DNA of 64,000 nt from Litoditis marina (taxonomy: Eukaryota > Nematoda > Chromadorea > Rhabditida > Rhabditidae): assembly GCA_964036275.1 (NCBI GenBank), contig OZ038436.1:1264214-1328213 (forward strand), read 5' to 3'. Shown in pieces: positions 54,030 to 64,000 of the stretch (within the stretch, counting starts at the first letter, position 1; each line of letters opens with the position of its first letter). The translations under genes were made by a program, and so were the position numbers. A model generated the notes under the pieces. That model saw only the letters and a list, made by a program, of their open reading frames with translations. It searched no databases and was not told where the DNA came from.

Positions 54030-54670
54030 TATACTATGAAAACTAGGGCATTAACTGATTTAGTAGTTGTACCAACCTCCTAGTTTGTAAAAATTTAGAT
54101 GTTGAAGTAATCTAGTGTTGTCTCTGTTTTATAGGTTGTATTTGAATGTGTCCTACGAGCGCACACGAATGTTGCAGGTACGTACTATTGATAAGAGTAA
54201 CCTTCGTTGGTTGACTAGTTATTAAACCTTAAAACGTTAAAGGCAACAACAAATAAGAACTAGAATATTACCTGATTTGTTGTTGTAACAACATCTAGTT
54301 TGTAAAACATTACATGCTGAGGTAATCTAGTGTTGGCTCATTTTTATAGGTTGTACTACAAACAGTGTCTTACGAGCGCACGTGAATGTTGCAGGTACTC
54401 TTTATACAAGTAACCTTCTTTGGTATGATTGATAAACCTTAAAAACGTAGAACGCAATAATTAAACAAAAACTAGAAGATTAACTAATTTTGTAGTTGTA
54501 CCCACCTTCTATTTTGTAAAACTTCAGATGCTGAAGTAATCTAGTGTTGTCTCACTTTTATAGGTTGTAATTCATTCAGTGTCCTACCAGCGCACGTGAA
54601 TGTTGCAGGTACTATGTTGCAGGAAGTAACTTTCTTTACTGGACTTGTTATTAAACATGAACACGTTATG
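54030..54670. repeat. Three ~205-225 bp tandem units with exon-like cores
   Basis: Each unit contains TTTTATAG, then a 43-45 base core starting GTTGTA (54,135; 54,360; 54,564) and ending GTGAATGTTGCAG or GCGAATGTTGCAG-like sequence, then GTAC. The core is thus bracketed by a canonical acceptor and donor in every unit, and the flanks (CTAGTTTGTAAAA, AGTAATCTAGTGTTG) are also shared. I do not know what they encode; the cores are not one clear reading frame. Confidence 0.75.
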
Positions 54671-54679
54671 AAAGGACTA

Positions 54680-54871
54680 TTAAAGGGGGACAGAAAAGAA
54701 AGTTAATATGAAAGAGCTTATCAAGAGAAACCGATAAGTATAACTTTTAATTTAAACTAACGAACCTAATTTGCATACGGTTGACACGTGTTTGCCTGTT
54801 TTGGCGCGCGAAACGTTATATTTAGGTACCCCGGGGTACCTAAACTAGCTTTCCTTTCTGCCCCCCTTTAA
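54680..54871. mobile_element. TTAA-flanked TIR element
   Basis: AGGGGGACAGAAAAGAAAG after TTAA is inverted at CTTTCCTTTCTGCCCCCCT before TTAA. The ~190 bp element with a TTAA target duplication fits a piggyBac-type MITE. It splits the last partial unit of the preceding tandem array (continuing near 54,872). Confidence 0.7.
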
Positions 54872-55158
54872 CCAATTTTGTAGTTGTACGCAACCTCCCT
54901 GCGGCAAAGCTGCAGATGCTAAAACACCTATCGTAAATCGCATTCGATCACCTCATTCTTACCAAATACGGAAATTATCTCAGATTTCATTGGTAATAAG
55001 TTGAAAAATCACATCGAAGCAGCAATGGCCCCATCTGCAAACTGTAGTAGCTCTTTTCGAACCAAATCTAAGCGGTGTATGCTGCGGGTTTTAGCTGTGT
55101 ACGTAGTTCAATCCCTTTGATGTTCGTTATAAACTCGTGAATTATAGTTCCAATCATT

Positions 55159-55363
55159 CCCACTGAGACCTCGGCAACGTTCCAACAAAATGTCCAGGCG
55201 TATTTTCAATACGGTAATGTTTTCCAAAACACTCAATGTTTTTCTGAGCGACAGTTAACCGTTGTCACAGGACGTGGGTGAAATTTCCCTTTATAAGGTA
55301 TGTCATTCCTCTTAACTAGATCCATTCAAAATTGCATTGATATGCTGCCAATGTCTCAGTGGG
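55159..55363. mobile_element. CCCACTGAGAC MITE, copy 2
   Basis: CCCACTGAGACCTCGGCAAC is inverted at TGCTGCCAATGTCTCAGTGGG. It is homologous along its length to 4,869-5,064. Confidence 0.8.
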
Positions 55364-56424
55364 TTTGGCAATTACGATATGTCTCTATCAAAGTACAACG
55401 GAGATTTGGTCGTTTCCCTCACCCCTCAGAATACCCTGCCCGGCACGAAAATCGTCTTCAATTTTTCTTCATCTCTACAAAAACACCGACATTACAATTA
55501 GGCGACTTGACTTTTCTATAATCGAACAGAGCCTTTTTTGATCAATTTATCATGTACCCGAAACAGTTGGGCGCCCTAGTGAAGTGAAAGACATTTGTTA
55601 CCGAGAATAAATATGAATGAACAGTTTATTGTTATTTCATATGCCATTCAAAAATTTATTGCTGTTCAACGATCGAAGTTCAAGTAAAATTGATTGGATT
55701 TTGCAAAGTCTTTCTAATGGTTTTGAATGGAAAACAATGTTTTTTAGCATAGCAATGAATGAATGGAAAAATGTAAAAATATCTGCAGTGCATTCTTCAG
55801 TGAGATCCATGTTTTATACACTGATGTCTGATGAGTCTTGAAAAGTTCTATTGCCATGTCTTTGTGGAAAAGTGAGAAGAAGTATGTACAACTGAGCGTA
55901 GGTGTATCACCCAACGTTGGATTTAAGGAAGGTAATAGCAATTTGCAACAAAACGGAAATCGTAAAAATAGTTGCGTTTGCTCCAATCGCCTAATCTTGT
56001 GCATTCACAAAATATGATAACTGCTACAAGTTAGATAAACTCGTGGATCAAAAACCACAACCAATGTTACGTTCTCGCTTATAATAATAGTCGCTCTCAA
56101 AGGCAAAGCGAATAGCACTTCGTGCGCACTCTATATAAACTAAGGGAAACATTGATGTGCCTTCGATGCAAGCAACCGACTACATTAGTTGATTTGAAAA
56201 ATGTTCATTCACAAACGATGGTTCCTGGCACGAAATTTTGTTTCCAGAGACAACAATATTTTTTTACAAGTTTTTACTATTTGTTGGCACTGGTGTTGAA
56301 ATACCCAAATTGTGTACCAAATGTTGAGGGAACAAGCCAGCAACCAATCTATGGCAGAGCCTTTGGTAGCGGTAACTCACTCACTCTTCGTTGGAAAATA
56401 AATGAGATGTGATTTGTTTTAATA

Positions 56425-57725
56425 TCGCGCGCAGCGCGAAGCGCTGTGCGAGATTTGTCTTTGGTCCGGCTAATGCGCGCCTCCATTTTTTTAGTTTTCT
56501 CATAAAAAGGCTCTAATTTGCAAAACAAAACTTTTAATAAATCGGACATTTGTGTCTCAAATTTGAACAAAATCCGTTAAGTTTGAGCCAAGTTATGACG
56601 TTTTCGCTTCATCCAGAGCGCCAATTTCCGTCGTGTGTCCTCCCTTCCTTCCTTCCGTCACGGCGTGCTGGGATGCTATCTCTGTCGCAACTGAACGGAT
56701 TTGTATGAAATTTGTAGACATGATAGGATTCCTACTAAAATTCAGTGAGCACAATTTTTTTTTTGAAAATTAAGTTACGTCATTTTGAAATAAATGTCTC
56801 TGCGTCTCTCCATTTAGTGCACTCTCTCGCTTTCTCTGGCAGGTAGTGAATTCAAATTACGTTATAACCAAGCTCAAAACTGATCGATTCAATCGAAACT
56901 TCAAACATGACATCACTACAAGGGAATACTTCTATTTCAACATTTTTCATCTATGACGTCATCAAAGATTCTGAAGTCCAGATGACGTCATCAAGGAAAA
57001 GTGGAGATTTGAAGTCAAATATATTTTCAAATGATGGTAATATCTTAGAAAGGGTCAATTCACGATTACACTTCATTCAAACATGACGTATTCTGGGATT
57101 TTGAAGGGCACATTTGAGAAAACAGTTTTATCCACCGTACAGATCAAACCACCTCTTTACATACATACCTACGGCATGTATACAAAAAGAGAAAAATTCA
57201 TGAAAAAGTGGGGGCCCAACGACTGTGAGATTTGTCTTCTGCTGTGCGCCCCGTAGACAACTACTCTCGAATGGAGCAGCTACTGCTACAAAAACCGAAA
57301 GATACCAATATACTCAAGTATAACTGTTCATTACAAACATACAAAAGTCGTCAAATATTTTCTCAAACCTGTAAACTAGAACCTACAAATCACAGATGTT
57401 AACTCAACGTAGTCAATTATAGAGTTCCTGGTTTTAGGCACAATGGTTGCCATTTTTTGTCATTACTTCAATTCTAGGTGCTATAACACTTGGCATATTA
57501 TTTAACAGTTGTTCTCTCTTCCGCAGCTGTGATTTGTGGATTCTAGTTTACAGGTTTTAATAAATATTTTACGACTTTTTTATGTTTGTAATGAACTCAG
57601 TTAACTAGAGTATATTAGTATTTTTCGCTTTTTGCAGCAGTAGCTGTCCATTTGAGAGTAGTTGTCTAAGGGGCGCACAGCAGAAGACAAATCTCACAGT
57701 TGTTGGGCCCCCACTTTTTCATGAA
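56425..57725. mobile_element. Helitron-like composite element, copy 3 (1.3 kb)
   Basis: The element starts TCGCGCGCAGCGCGAAGCGC after an A and ends TTTTTCATGAA before a T, as in copy 1. The 5' 250 bases and the 3' foldback (about 57,200-57,726) are closely similar to copy 1. The central tandem region is reduced to about one and a half TGACGTCA units (56,950-57,110). There is no coding capacity. Confidence 0.75.
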
Positions 57726-58419
57726 TTCACAGATTACGTTCTCATGTTGGTGAGAACGTCATCTGGGATATCCGCGCACCTTCCATCCTGCGTCTCTCAC
57801 TTGGCACACTGTCTCGAGCTATTTCATTTAGAAAAGCAGCTGTGACGAGATGCTAGGTATATTGAGAGAAATGAAACGGTTTATGAATGAAATTTTTGAA
57901 ATGTAGACTTGGAGAAAAGTGGAATTTCATAACGGCATGACAGTATGTCAAAAATAGCGTGAGTGTGAGAAGAAGCAAGTTGGGATAAGAATATATAAAC
58001 GCTGTGGAGAATACGGTATATGAAGTCAATTGGTGAAGGGTAGACCCAGAGAAACAAAATACAATAACATTATTTAACAAACGTTTTATTTTCTTGGAGT
58101 ACACAGCAGGGTTCCTACTTCTAATGGGTCAATTGGTTCAATTAGCGCCAACTCAATCACCTTACACCTGGAACATAGAAATAAAAGTCAGTTTTTTTTC
58201 TCAAAGAGTAGTTTTGATTCATTTTACTTTTTATAAAAAAATCAAATGTTCGCCACAGCTCAAACGATAAATTGAACTGTATGTTTTGCTTTACACGTTT
58301 GAACAAGTCTGCACCCTTTGCTACGAGTTCACTTCAGCGGTGTGATACCCTTAACAAATGTACCATGTTTTGTATTGTGTAATTATTATAGATTTGATTT
58401 TACAGACAAATGTCGCCAG

Positions 58420-61400
58420 CTAAGTGACAGTTCCCGCCATTCCCTCGATGAGTTCGGCAATCTGCCCAAGAAAGATCCAAACGATTTTTAAAGACGTTCG
58501 AAACAAACAAAACTCCGGTAAGCCGTACTTTTTATCAAACAAGAACACCAATGTATCATTAAGTTGTTGTGGTGTACACATTCTTTTGTATGCAAAGAGT
58601 TGATCTCACTGGTGTCATAAGAGAAAAAAGTGCCCAAACCCACCTTGTTTTAACCAAATGTTACATAAAAAATACGGTTTCATTATGCATGCCACCTGTC
58701 AAGTACTTCTAATATGGATTGTAGAGTGATTTTACAGACCAAGTGTAAGATATGACGACAGTGGTCATAAAACACAGACAATTTGACGGTGAATTCTATA
58801 TCTAACCTAGTTTTTAGGTAACCTAACCCTTTTTTGTTAACCCATTTGTCAGGTTACATCAGTAGGTAGGTAACCTAAAATGAAAAACTGGCTACATGTT
58901 TTTCTAACGCAAAATGTGGGTTTTACCGTAATTTTGAACGGTAACCGGATTTTAGTTTCAGGTCACTTCCAGGACCTGAAAAAAAGTTACTAAAAAAGGT
59001 TAGGTTACCTAAAAACTCGGTTAGTTGTAGAATTGGCCCAATTTCACGTGCATTGCTAGTAGACTGCATTCGAATGTATCACTATTACATTATATATGCT
59101 GCTACTTTGCAGATGCAATTGATACCCTTCTTCACTAAGCTCAAATAGCCGGGTAAGTCTCAAATAGGCGGGTAACTGACACAAATCGTATTCACTAACT
59201 CAAATAGCGCTATTTGAACGCTATTTGAGAGGACTTACCCGACCATATTCACCCGTGGGGTAGCGGTCAAATAGCCGCTATTTGAGCACTTTTCTGTTTC
59301 AAAACTCATTTTTCGGGTTTCTAGATGAAGTAATGGCTTTTATTCGTTTACATTGCCATATAAAATTGAACAACGAACACGATGGACACAGTTTCGGACT
59401 CACATGACCAGTTTTGAAAAAGTTCTCTGATAATGAGGATGATACATTTTCTTGCAAATTTCAAGAATTGACTATTCTATTAGCTTTTATTACCCTTTTT
59501 TGAAATAAAAAGCTTTATATAGTTGCTTTTGATAATTTCGGATAACTATCATTCGATTTTCAAAAATCATTTTTTGAGTAACAATTACTTAATTCGAGGC
59601 AAAGGCATTGAAATAGTTCAAGTTTGTACAATTATACTGCCTAAATGGTTGTTTTATGAAAATTACTATCGATCTTCGTTCGTGAACTTGTAAAATATCA
59701 TTCAACGAACCATCAAAATGACGGTTTACACGGCTATTTGGCAAATAGGGTATTTGAATGCTGGTGAATAAAAAAAAGAAGCTAAAGAAAAAAATGAGTA
59801 AAAAAGGAGCAAAAAAAAGAAAAAGAAGCAAAAGAAGCCAAAAAATAAGCTACTAAGCTATTCGAATTTTGCTCAAATAGCTTACTTGACTATTTGAGTT
59901 TAGTGAATACGGCCACAGGATCGGAAAAACCTAGTATGTCGTCAAAACGTTCTGGGCCACGGATCCACTACTGCGAAGATCGCTATTTCACGTGATTTCT
60001 CTGAAGCCTGAACGCTAGTAGATACGCTAGCTCTGAAAAATAATCTAGTAGTTTTCCAAGGTCTTACGGTATTCACGCGGCTCTATGGTATATTCCCACG
60101 CTTGCGGCATTCGCGTAACCTGTACTAGATACGACACTCTGGCGTTTATAGGGGAGCTGTATTCATAAAACGACAATCCATCAAATCGCCATATTGCCTA
60201 ACAACAATAGTTGTACAAAATGGCAATAAATGTATAACTATTTCAGAAGTACTTATTTTAAGTACTTTATTTTTGGTAAAAGCTTAATTTATTAAGTTTC
60301 TAACATTCAATATGAAATTTAAGAATAACCGTTGCCCGCGTCAATACTTCAGCTACCGTAACCCGAAACGCTAGTAGATTCCCTAGTTGATATCAACATC
60401 GGGTTTTTTCCTCGCGTATCTACTAGCGTTCAGGCTTCAGAGTGCATGTCACGTGGTTCCTTTCAATTTGATTTGTTTGCTCACCTTCAAACCGCAATGA
60501 CGAGCAAAGTTTTCGTTTATCCAAGCTTCATTGTGGTAGGAACTCTCGTAATACTCGGCTGGATCTCCAAGAACCGTCGCTATAGTTCGTTTGGCGCTTT
60601 TTTCTGAAATTGAAGTTTCAGTTACCATATTGTATTGAAGCTGGGCGATTATGTGGACCAATCCCGTGTCAACGGTCCTTTGAACTGCAATTGAAAAATG
60701 TATTGCAGTTTAAAGGACTGAGGCACTGTGATTAGACCATATAACTGTCCTTGTTCAACTCGAGTGCTGGCTACGCTATTTGAGGGAAACTCTAATGGAC
60801 TTCTATGAAGTACTCACCAAATTTATTGATAACGCTTGTGTATGTGTTAGCAAACCTATATGTGATTGGCTATGAATATAATAGATTTACTGTAAACTCA
60901 GTCCGAAGTTGGACATTAAAAATACGCCCGCAGATGAACTACTCAAATGTTACAACAACTCTTTAAATAGTGCGATACCTGCTGGTGGCGGCCACATGCA
61001 AAGCGGCAAGAAAGTTGACACCAGTACTCGGTCCACCCGCAATGCCCTAGAACAAAAAAACTAGTACGCATGTACCAACATCTATCACATTCATCCCAAT
61101 TTGCGTCTCACACTTTACCTCACAATTCAGCGTGACTTTCATCTCGGTGGGATGTATGAATAGAAAATAGTGTGTGTATGAGGAGATACAGGCTTGGATC
61201 GAAATGCGAAGACGTATATAGTCTTTTCCATTCCTACTGAGACTCCTACAGTAAGATTTCGAAACTTCCAGGCCGTTTTGCTCACTAATTTTTGATCGGA
61301 GAAGTTGAGGATTTTCGTAACTCATTCTCCTTCTTAGGTAGGGTACATATACGATAGCATTTTTCATGAACTACATTTTCAGCTTTACAACAGATTTTGG

Positions 61401-63084
61401 AAAGTTTCTAAGGTTACCGTAGGAGTCTCAGTAGGAATGGTGTGAACTATATTAGTACTCAGCGCAGATCTGGAAGAAAAACACTACTAACAGATGATTG
61501 ATCACTCTTCCTAGTCAAATCGAGCTGATTAGGAATTGAGAGTTTTCAATAACTTGAGAAACCTTTCCATCTGAATTTACTGTGAAATACGTACTCATTT
61601 TCTTGTTTGCTCTAACTTCAGCAGGATCCACTACAGCGAATGAAACTAAAGGAAATCGTTGTATTTTCGCAATCAGCTGAAAAGTCTTGACGTTTTACCT
61701 GATTTCGTAGAACTCTCATGGCTGCGGTTGAAGCGATATCCGGTAGTTGAAGTACTCGATCTATCACGGAACGGATCAGACTATAATCTGGCTTATTTAA
61801 ATTCTTCTCGAAACATTCATTCAACTTGAGTTTGTAGTTTTCTCTCGCTCACGTTTGAAGCGCGAGAGGCCATATGCACCAATATTCGAAATCCCCCAGC
61901 GGTGTGAAACTTCTACCGCGCACGTGAAGAGCCCATTGAAAGGGAAAACTACTCCCAACGTGCGGTTTCTGCGCAGCGTTGGTGGATACGGCCACAGATT
62001 AAGGGCGAATTCACAGGAGAACCGGGTCCTTCCCAAACCAAATCGCGAACCGGTCACTGGAGAACCGAACCAACTGAACCGAACCGACTTTTGAACCGAC
62101 CGGTTCTCCATTGAATGCTTCGAACCGAACCGACATTTATCATGAATTGAACAAGCAAGTCGCACTGGAGAACCTGTCGGTTCAACAGTTGGTTCGGTCG
62201 GTTCGGTTCGGTTAAAAAATACTCGCATCAAACTACAGCCCATGAAAGGATAAATCCTCCTGATTATCTAGATCGAACTATAAGCCTTGTATAGTCTCTA
62301 TACCTGGTGGTTCTTCCTAACAGAATGGGTATTTTGCCCCCAGTACCAGCCATTCCCGGTTCAACCCAAATACTGTCGTCGGACAAATTTCTGGAAGCAA
62401 GTCAATTGAACAGTTTATTTCCCATTTACTGTATGATAAAAGGAGGATATTAAATCAAGTTAACTCGACAATTTTGATAAATCACGTGCTAGCATGCGGT
62501 TGAGATCGGCTTGCACAATCTCATGTCGTCTTTTATAAACCACCTGATACACTTGACGAAATTAAAATAGGTGGAGAATTCCGTGTCAGCCAGCACAAGT
62601 TGCGTGTTAATCTCATTCTTTTGAATATAGCGACCAATGGACGAAATAGTACCACCTAAAACAGATGTTTTTGAAATTGTAGAAATATCTCTCGAAAAGT
62701 CTCACAAATGTCTATTTGGGATCAGGTTTTGTGATCAAGTGTCAAGTTCCGATGATATCAAACTAGCGCTCAGAATTTCTGCATTTCAGTCATATTAATC
62801 AGCTTTCTTATCATTTTTATACACATATTTTTTTTACACACCAGAGAGGGAGAGACAGACCAAGAAATGAGCAGCGACCAAAGGGCAGCGGCTACTTTAT
62901 CTTTTTGTTTTATCGGAGGAGGATTTAGTTTTCTGAGAAATGTTCCTGGAAAAGTTTCTGTTTTTACCTGTACTAGCCGTATGAATAAAATAATCGGGGA
63001 TCTCCTTCGATTGAACCTCGTTTTTCTCTAGTTGCTTCAGTAGTTCATGGAACAAATTCACTGTTTCATGTGCGGATCTTCCGC
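58420..63084 (-). CDS. PLP-dependent cysteine synthase-like protein (fold-type II), incomplete
   Basis: This belongs to the cysteine synthase / cystathionine beta-synthase superfamily, a eukaryotic branch with STGGTISSIGRYIQKN in the PLP phosphate-binding position. Exons on the minus strand: 63084-62968 (GRSAHETVNLFHEL...), 62655-62544, 62390-62304 (SIWVEPGMAGTGG), 61780-61699 (VIDRVLQLPDIASTAAMRVL), 61046-60979 (GIAGGPSTGVNFLAALHVAA), 60603-60485 (TIATVLGDPAEYYESSYHNE), and a tentative last exon 58461-58420 ending EGMAGTVT-stop. Phases match across the first five. The joint between 60979 and 60603 is out by one base at an A6 run, so either a frameshift, an assembly slip or a missed small exon is present. 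The N-terminal half, with the PLP lysine, lies beyond the window; two candidate copies of the next exon upstream are at 63,508-63,800. The Caenorhabditis relative is annotated as a putative PLP-dependent protein; substrate unknown. Confidence 0.75.
58789..59035. mobile_element. GGTTACC foldback (intron of the PLP gene)
   Basis: GAATTCTATATCTAACCTAG at the left is inverted at AACTCGGTTAGTTGTAGAAT. The arms carry GGTAACC motifs. It is more diverged than the copies at 44,507 and 53,726. Confidence 0.7.
59189..59912. mobile_element. TIR element with GTATTCACTAACTCAAATAG ends
   Basis: GTATTCACTAACTCAAATAG at the left is inverted at CTATTTGAGTTTAGTGAATAC at the right. The motif CAAATAG/CTATTTG recurs many times in both arms, and similar fragments precede it (59,130-59,185). 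The 0.7 kb interior has no convincing gene; a lysine-rich open frame at its right part reflects an A-rich tract. Confidence 0.7.
59990..60456. mobile_element. TIR element with CTGAAGCCTGAACGCTAGTAG ends
   Basis: CTGAAGCCTGAACGCTAGTA near 60,001 is inverted at TACTAGCGTTCAGGCTTCAG ending about 60,440, and both sides carry CACGTG-like flanks (TTTCACGTGA and GTCACGTGG). The motif CGCTAGTAGAT occurs again internally. It lies in the last intron of the PLP gene. Confidence 0.7.
60635..60758. mobile_element. GGACGATTATGTGG MITE, copy 5
   Basis: TTGAAGCTGGGCGATTATGT is at the left and ACCATATAACTGTCCTTGTTCAA at the right, with inverted TTTGAACTGCA / TGCAGTTTAAA inside. It sits in the PLP gene intron where the reading-frame mismatch occurs. 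Confidence 0.8.
61228..61440. mobile_element. CCATTCCTACTGAGACTCC TIR element
   Basis: CCATTCCTACTGAGACTCCT is perfectly inverted at AGGAGTCTCAGTAGGAATGG. The inner arms share GTAA, TTTCGAAACTTCCA and the complement. It is 213 bp in an intron of the PLP gene. ACTGAGAC also ends the CCCACTGAGAC family, so the two may be related. Confidence 0.85.
62008..62218. mobile_element. AATTCACTGGAGAACC foldback, copy 2
   Basis: It starts GGCGAATTCACAGGAGAACC and continues with CCCAAACCAAATCGCGAACC. Most of 42,048-42,304 is recognisable, but the right terminus is truncated or replaced near 62,215. Confidence 0.8.
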
Positions 63085-63507
63085 CTGAATCAAGTGAAAC
63101 ATTGGAGTGAATAGCAACGGAAGTTCGATTTTATACCGGTCATCAATTATAGTTTTCTCACTGATAATGTCGTTTTCACATATTGCTTGAATAAAGATGA
63201 AGAATAAAGGTAAGTGAACAATTTTTAGTCTGTAATTTCGAGATTTTTTATTTTTTTCCCTCTTCGAATCTCTGAAAACTACTTTTTTTGTTTTTTGCAG
63301 GTGTTTATGGTCGTTTTCTACAATCTCCAACTAATTTTCATAATTCTGCATCAACGGAATTTTTTCAGAAGCAATTATGGGGTCATAATCTTCACTTACA
63401 AATCAATAAACTTTTTTTTTTAGTAATTTCATAGTGTGTTTGCACCTGTTTTCTAGACTTTTTAAACAATTACATTGTTTCTGATATCACCTTTTTAATT
63501 TTGAAAC

Positions 63508-63800
63508 TTCATGAAATTCCTCAGCCTGGTGCCAATTGGTTGCCTGCTGCATGACAAAACCATTCGTTCTATTTACCTCTTTTTGAGCGAGAGCGAGCCT
63601 GGAGTTATATAGTTAGATAGAAACATTCAATCGCGATTCAAAACCCGACACTCTAATTGAAGGAACATCACAAAATATAAGATATCGATAAGATAAGATA
63701 ACTCATAACTTCATGAAATTCCTCAGCCTGGTGCCAATTGGTTGCCTGCTGCATGACAAAATCATTCGTTCTATTTACCTCTTTTTGAGCGACAGCGAGC
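63508..63800 (-). CDS. Two tandem candidate copies of an upstream PLP-gene exon
   Basis: A ~202 bp unit is duplicated (about 63,506-63,700 and 63,708-63,900) with only a few differences. On the minus strand each holds a 91-base open block between TCCAG and a GAA/GTT donor-like end: 63598-63508 encodes LALAQKEVNRTNGFVMQQAT then NWHQAEEFHE, and 63800-63710 encodes the same with A to V and G to D changes. Position and sequence fit the segment before the GGRSAHETVN exon in this family. The phase to the next exon does not match directly, so a further exon or different donor is needed. They could be alternative exons or a decayed duplicate. Confidence 0.5.
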
Positions 63801-64000
63801 CTGGAGTTATATAGTTAGATAGAAACATTCAGTCGCGATTCAAAACCCGACACTCTAATTGAAGGAACATCACAAAATATAAGATATCGAAAAAAAACAG
63901 TATAAAAACCTTGTTACACGCTGATACTTTGAAACGGCGACACTTTCAGGAATACCATATTTTAGAGAGTATTCGGTAGGTCAAGTTTGTTTAGGTTGGA

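Noticed and set aside
58107..58166. Minus-strand block after TGTTCCAG encoding CKVIELALIEPIDPLEVG then a stop near AATAAA
   Set aside because: The phase does not fit the preceding PLP-gene exon (it would stop after one residue). It could be 3' UTR; not called.
58406..58489. Plus-strand reading of the block at 58,406 (acceptor-like TTTTACAG then DKCRQLSDSSRHSLDEFGNL to a stop)
   Set aside because: It has no upstream exons on that strand. The minus-strand reading supplies an in-phase last exon for the PLP gene, though this remains tentative.
59589..59831. 80-residue Leu/Phe-rich minus-strand frame resembling a membrane protein
   Set aside because: It is the complement of an A/G-rich tract within a TIR element, with no splice context.
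63332..63390. Minus-strand block EDYDPIIASEKIPLMQNYEN as an extra PLP-gene exon
   Set aside because: It ends in a stop without a usable donor, and neither possible phase connects the flanking exons.

Overview
The window looks like nuclear DNA of a nematode, probably a rhabditid. Short exons are separated by introns with TTTCAG-type acceptors, and acceptor-like signals sit just upstream of start codons, as expected for spliced-leader trans-splicing. Two genes are recognisable orthologues of Caenorhabditis fcho-1 and sod-1. The genus cannot be fixed by reading. There are no bacterial features and no CRISPR.

Layout. 1-5,732: no gene; a 1.7 kb segment that recurs downstream, plus small inverted-repeat elements. 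5,823-14,451 (+): a 13-exon gene for an unrecognised 396-residue lysine-rich, probably nuclear protein. 14,765-20,716: second copy of the 1.7 kb segment, split by a 2.07 kb Helitron-like element and followed by a 2.17 kb TIR element. 21,181-47,135 (+): a 26-exon FCHo endocytic adaptor gene (predicted 961 residues: F-BAR domain, low-complexity linker, mu-homology domain), with a probable internal start at 31,831 giving an F-BAR-less form. 50,036-52,467 (+): five-exon Cu/Zn superoxide dismutase. 52,468-58,419: repeat-rich convergent intergenic region. About 58,420-63,800 (-): incomplete PLP-dependent cysteine synthase-like gene. These genes are not an obvious pathway or operon; they are neighbours with kilobases between them.

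The main observation is in the introns. In all four genes, exon ends with their adjoining splice sites are duplicated inside the neighbouring intron, or as a tandem exon copy, as if introns grow by repeated tandem copying of splice junctions. The largest case appears to be a ~0.9 kb array of ~35 bp units resembling one FCHo acceptor. On top of this sit several families of small foldback elements, some with clear 8-bp or 10-bp target-site duplications, and three 1.3-2.0 kb Helitron-like composites whose terminal sequences co-vary. All gene models are hand-built from reading frame, phase and splice consensus, without transcript evidence.
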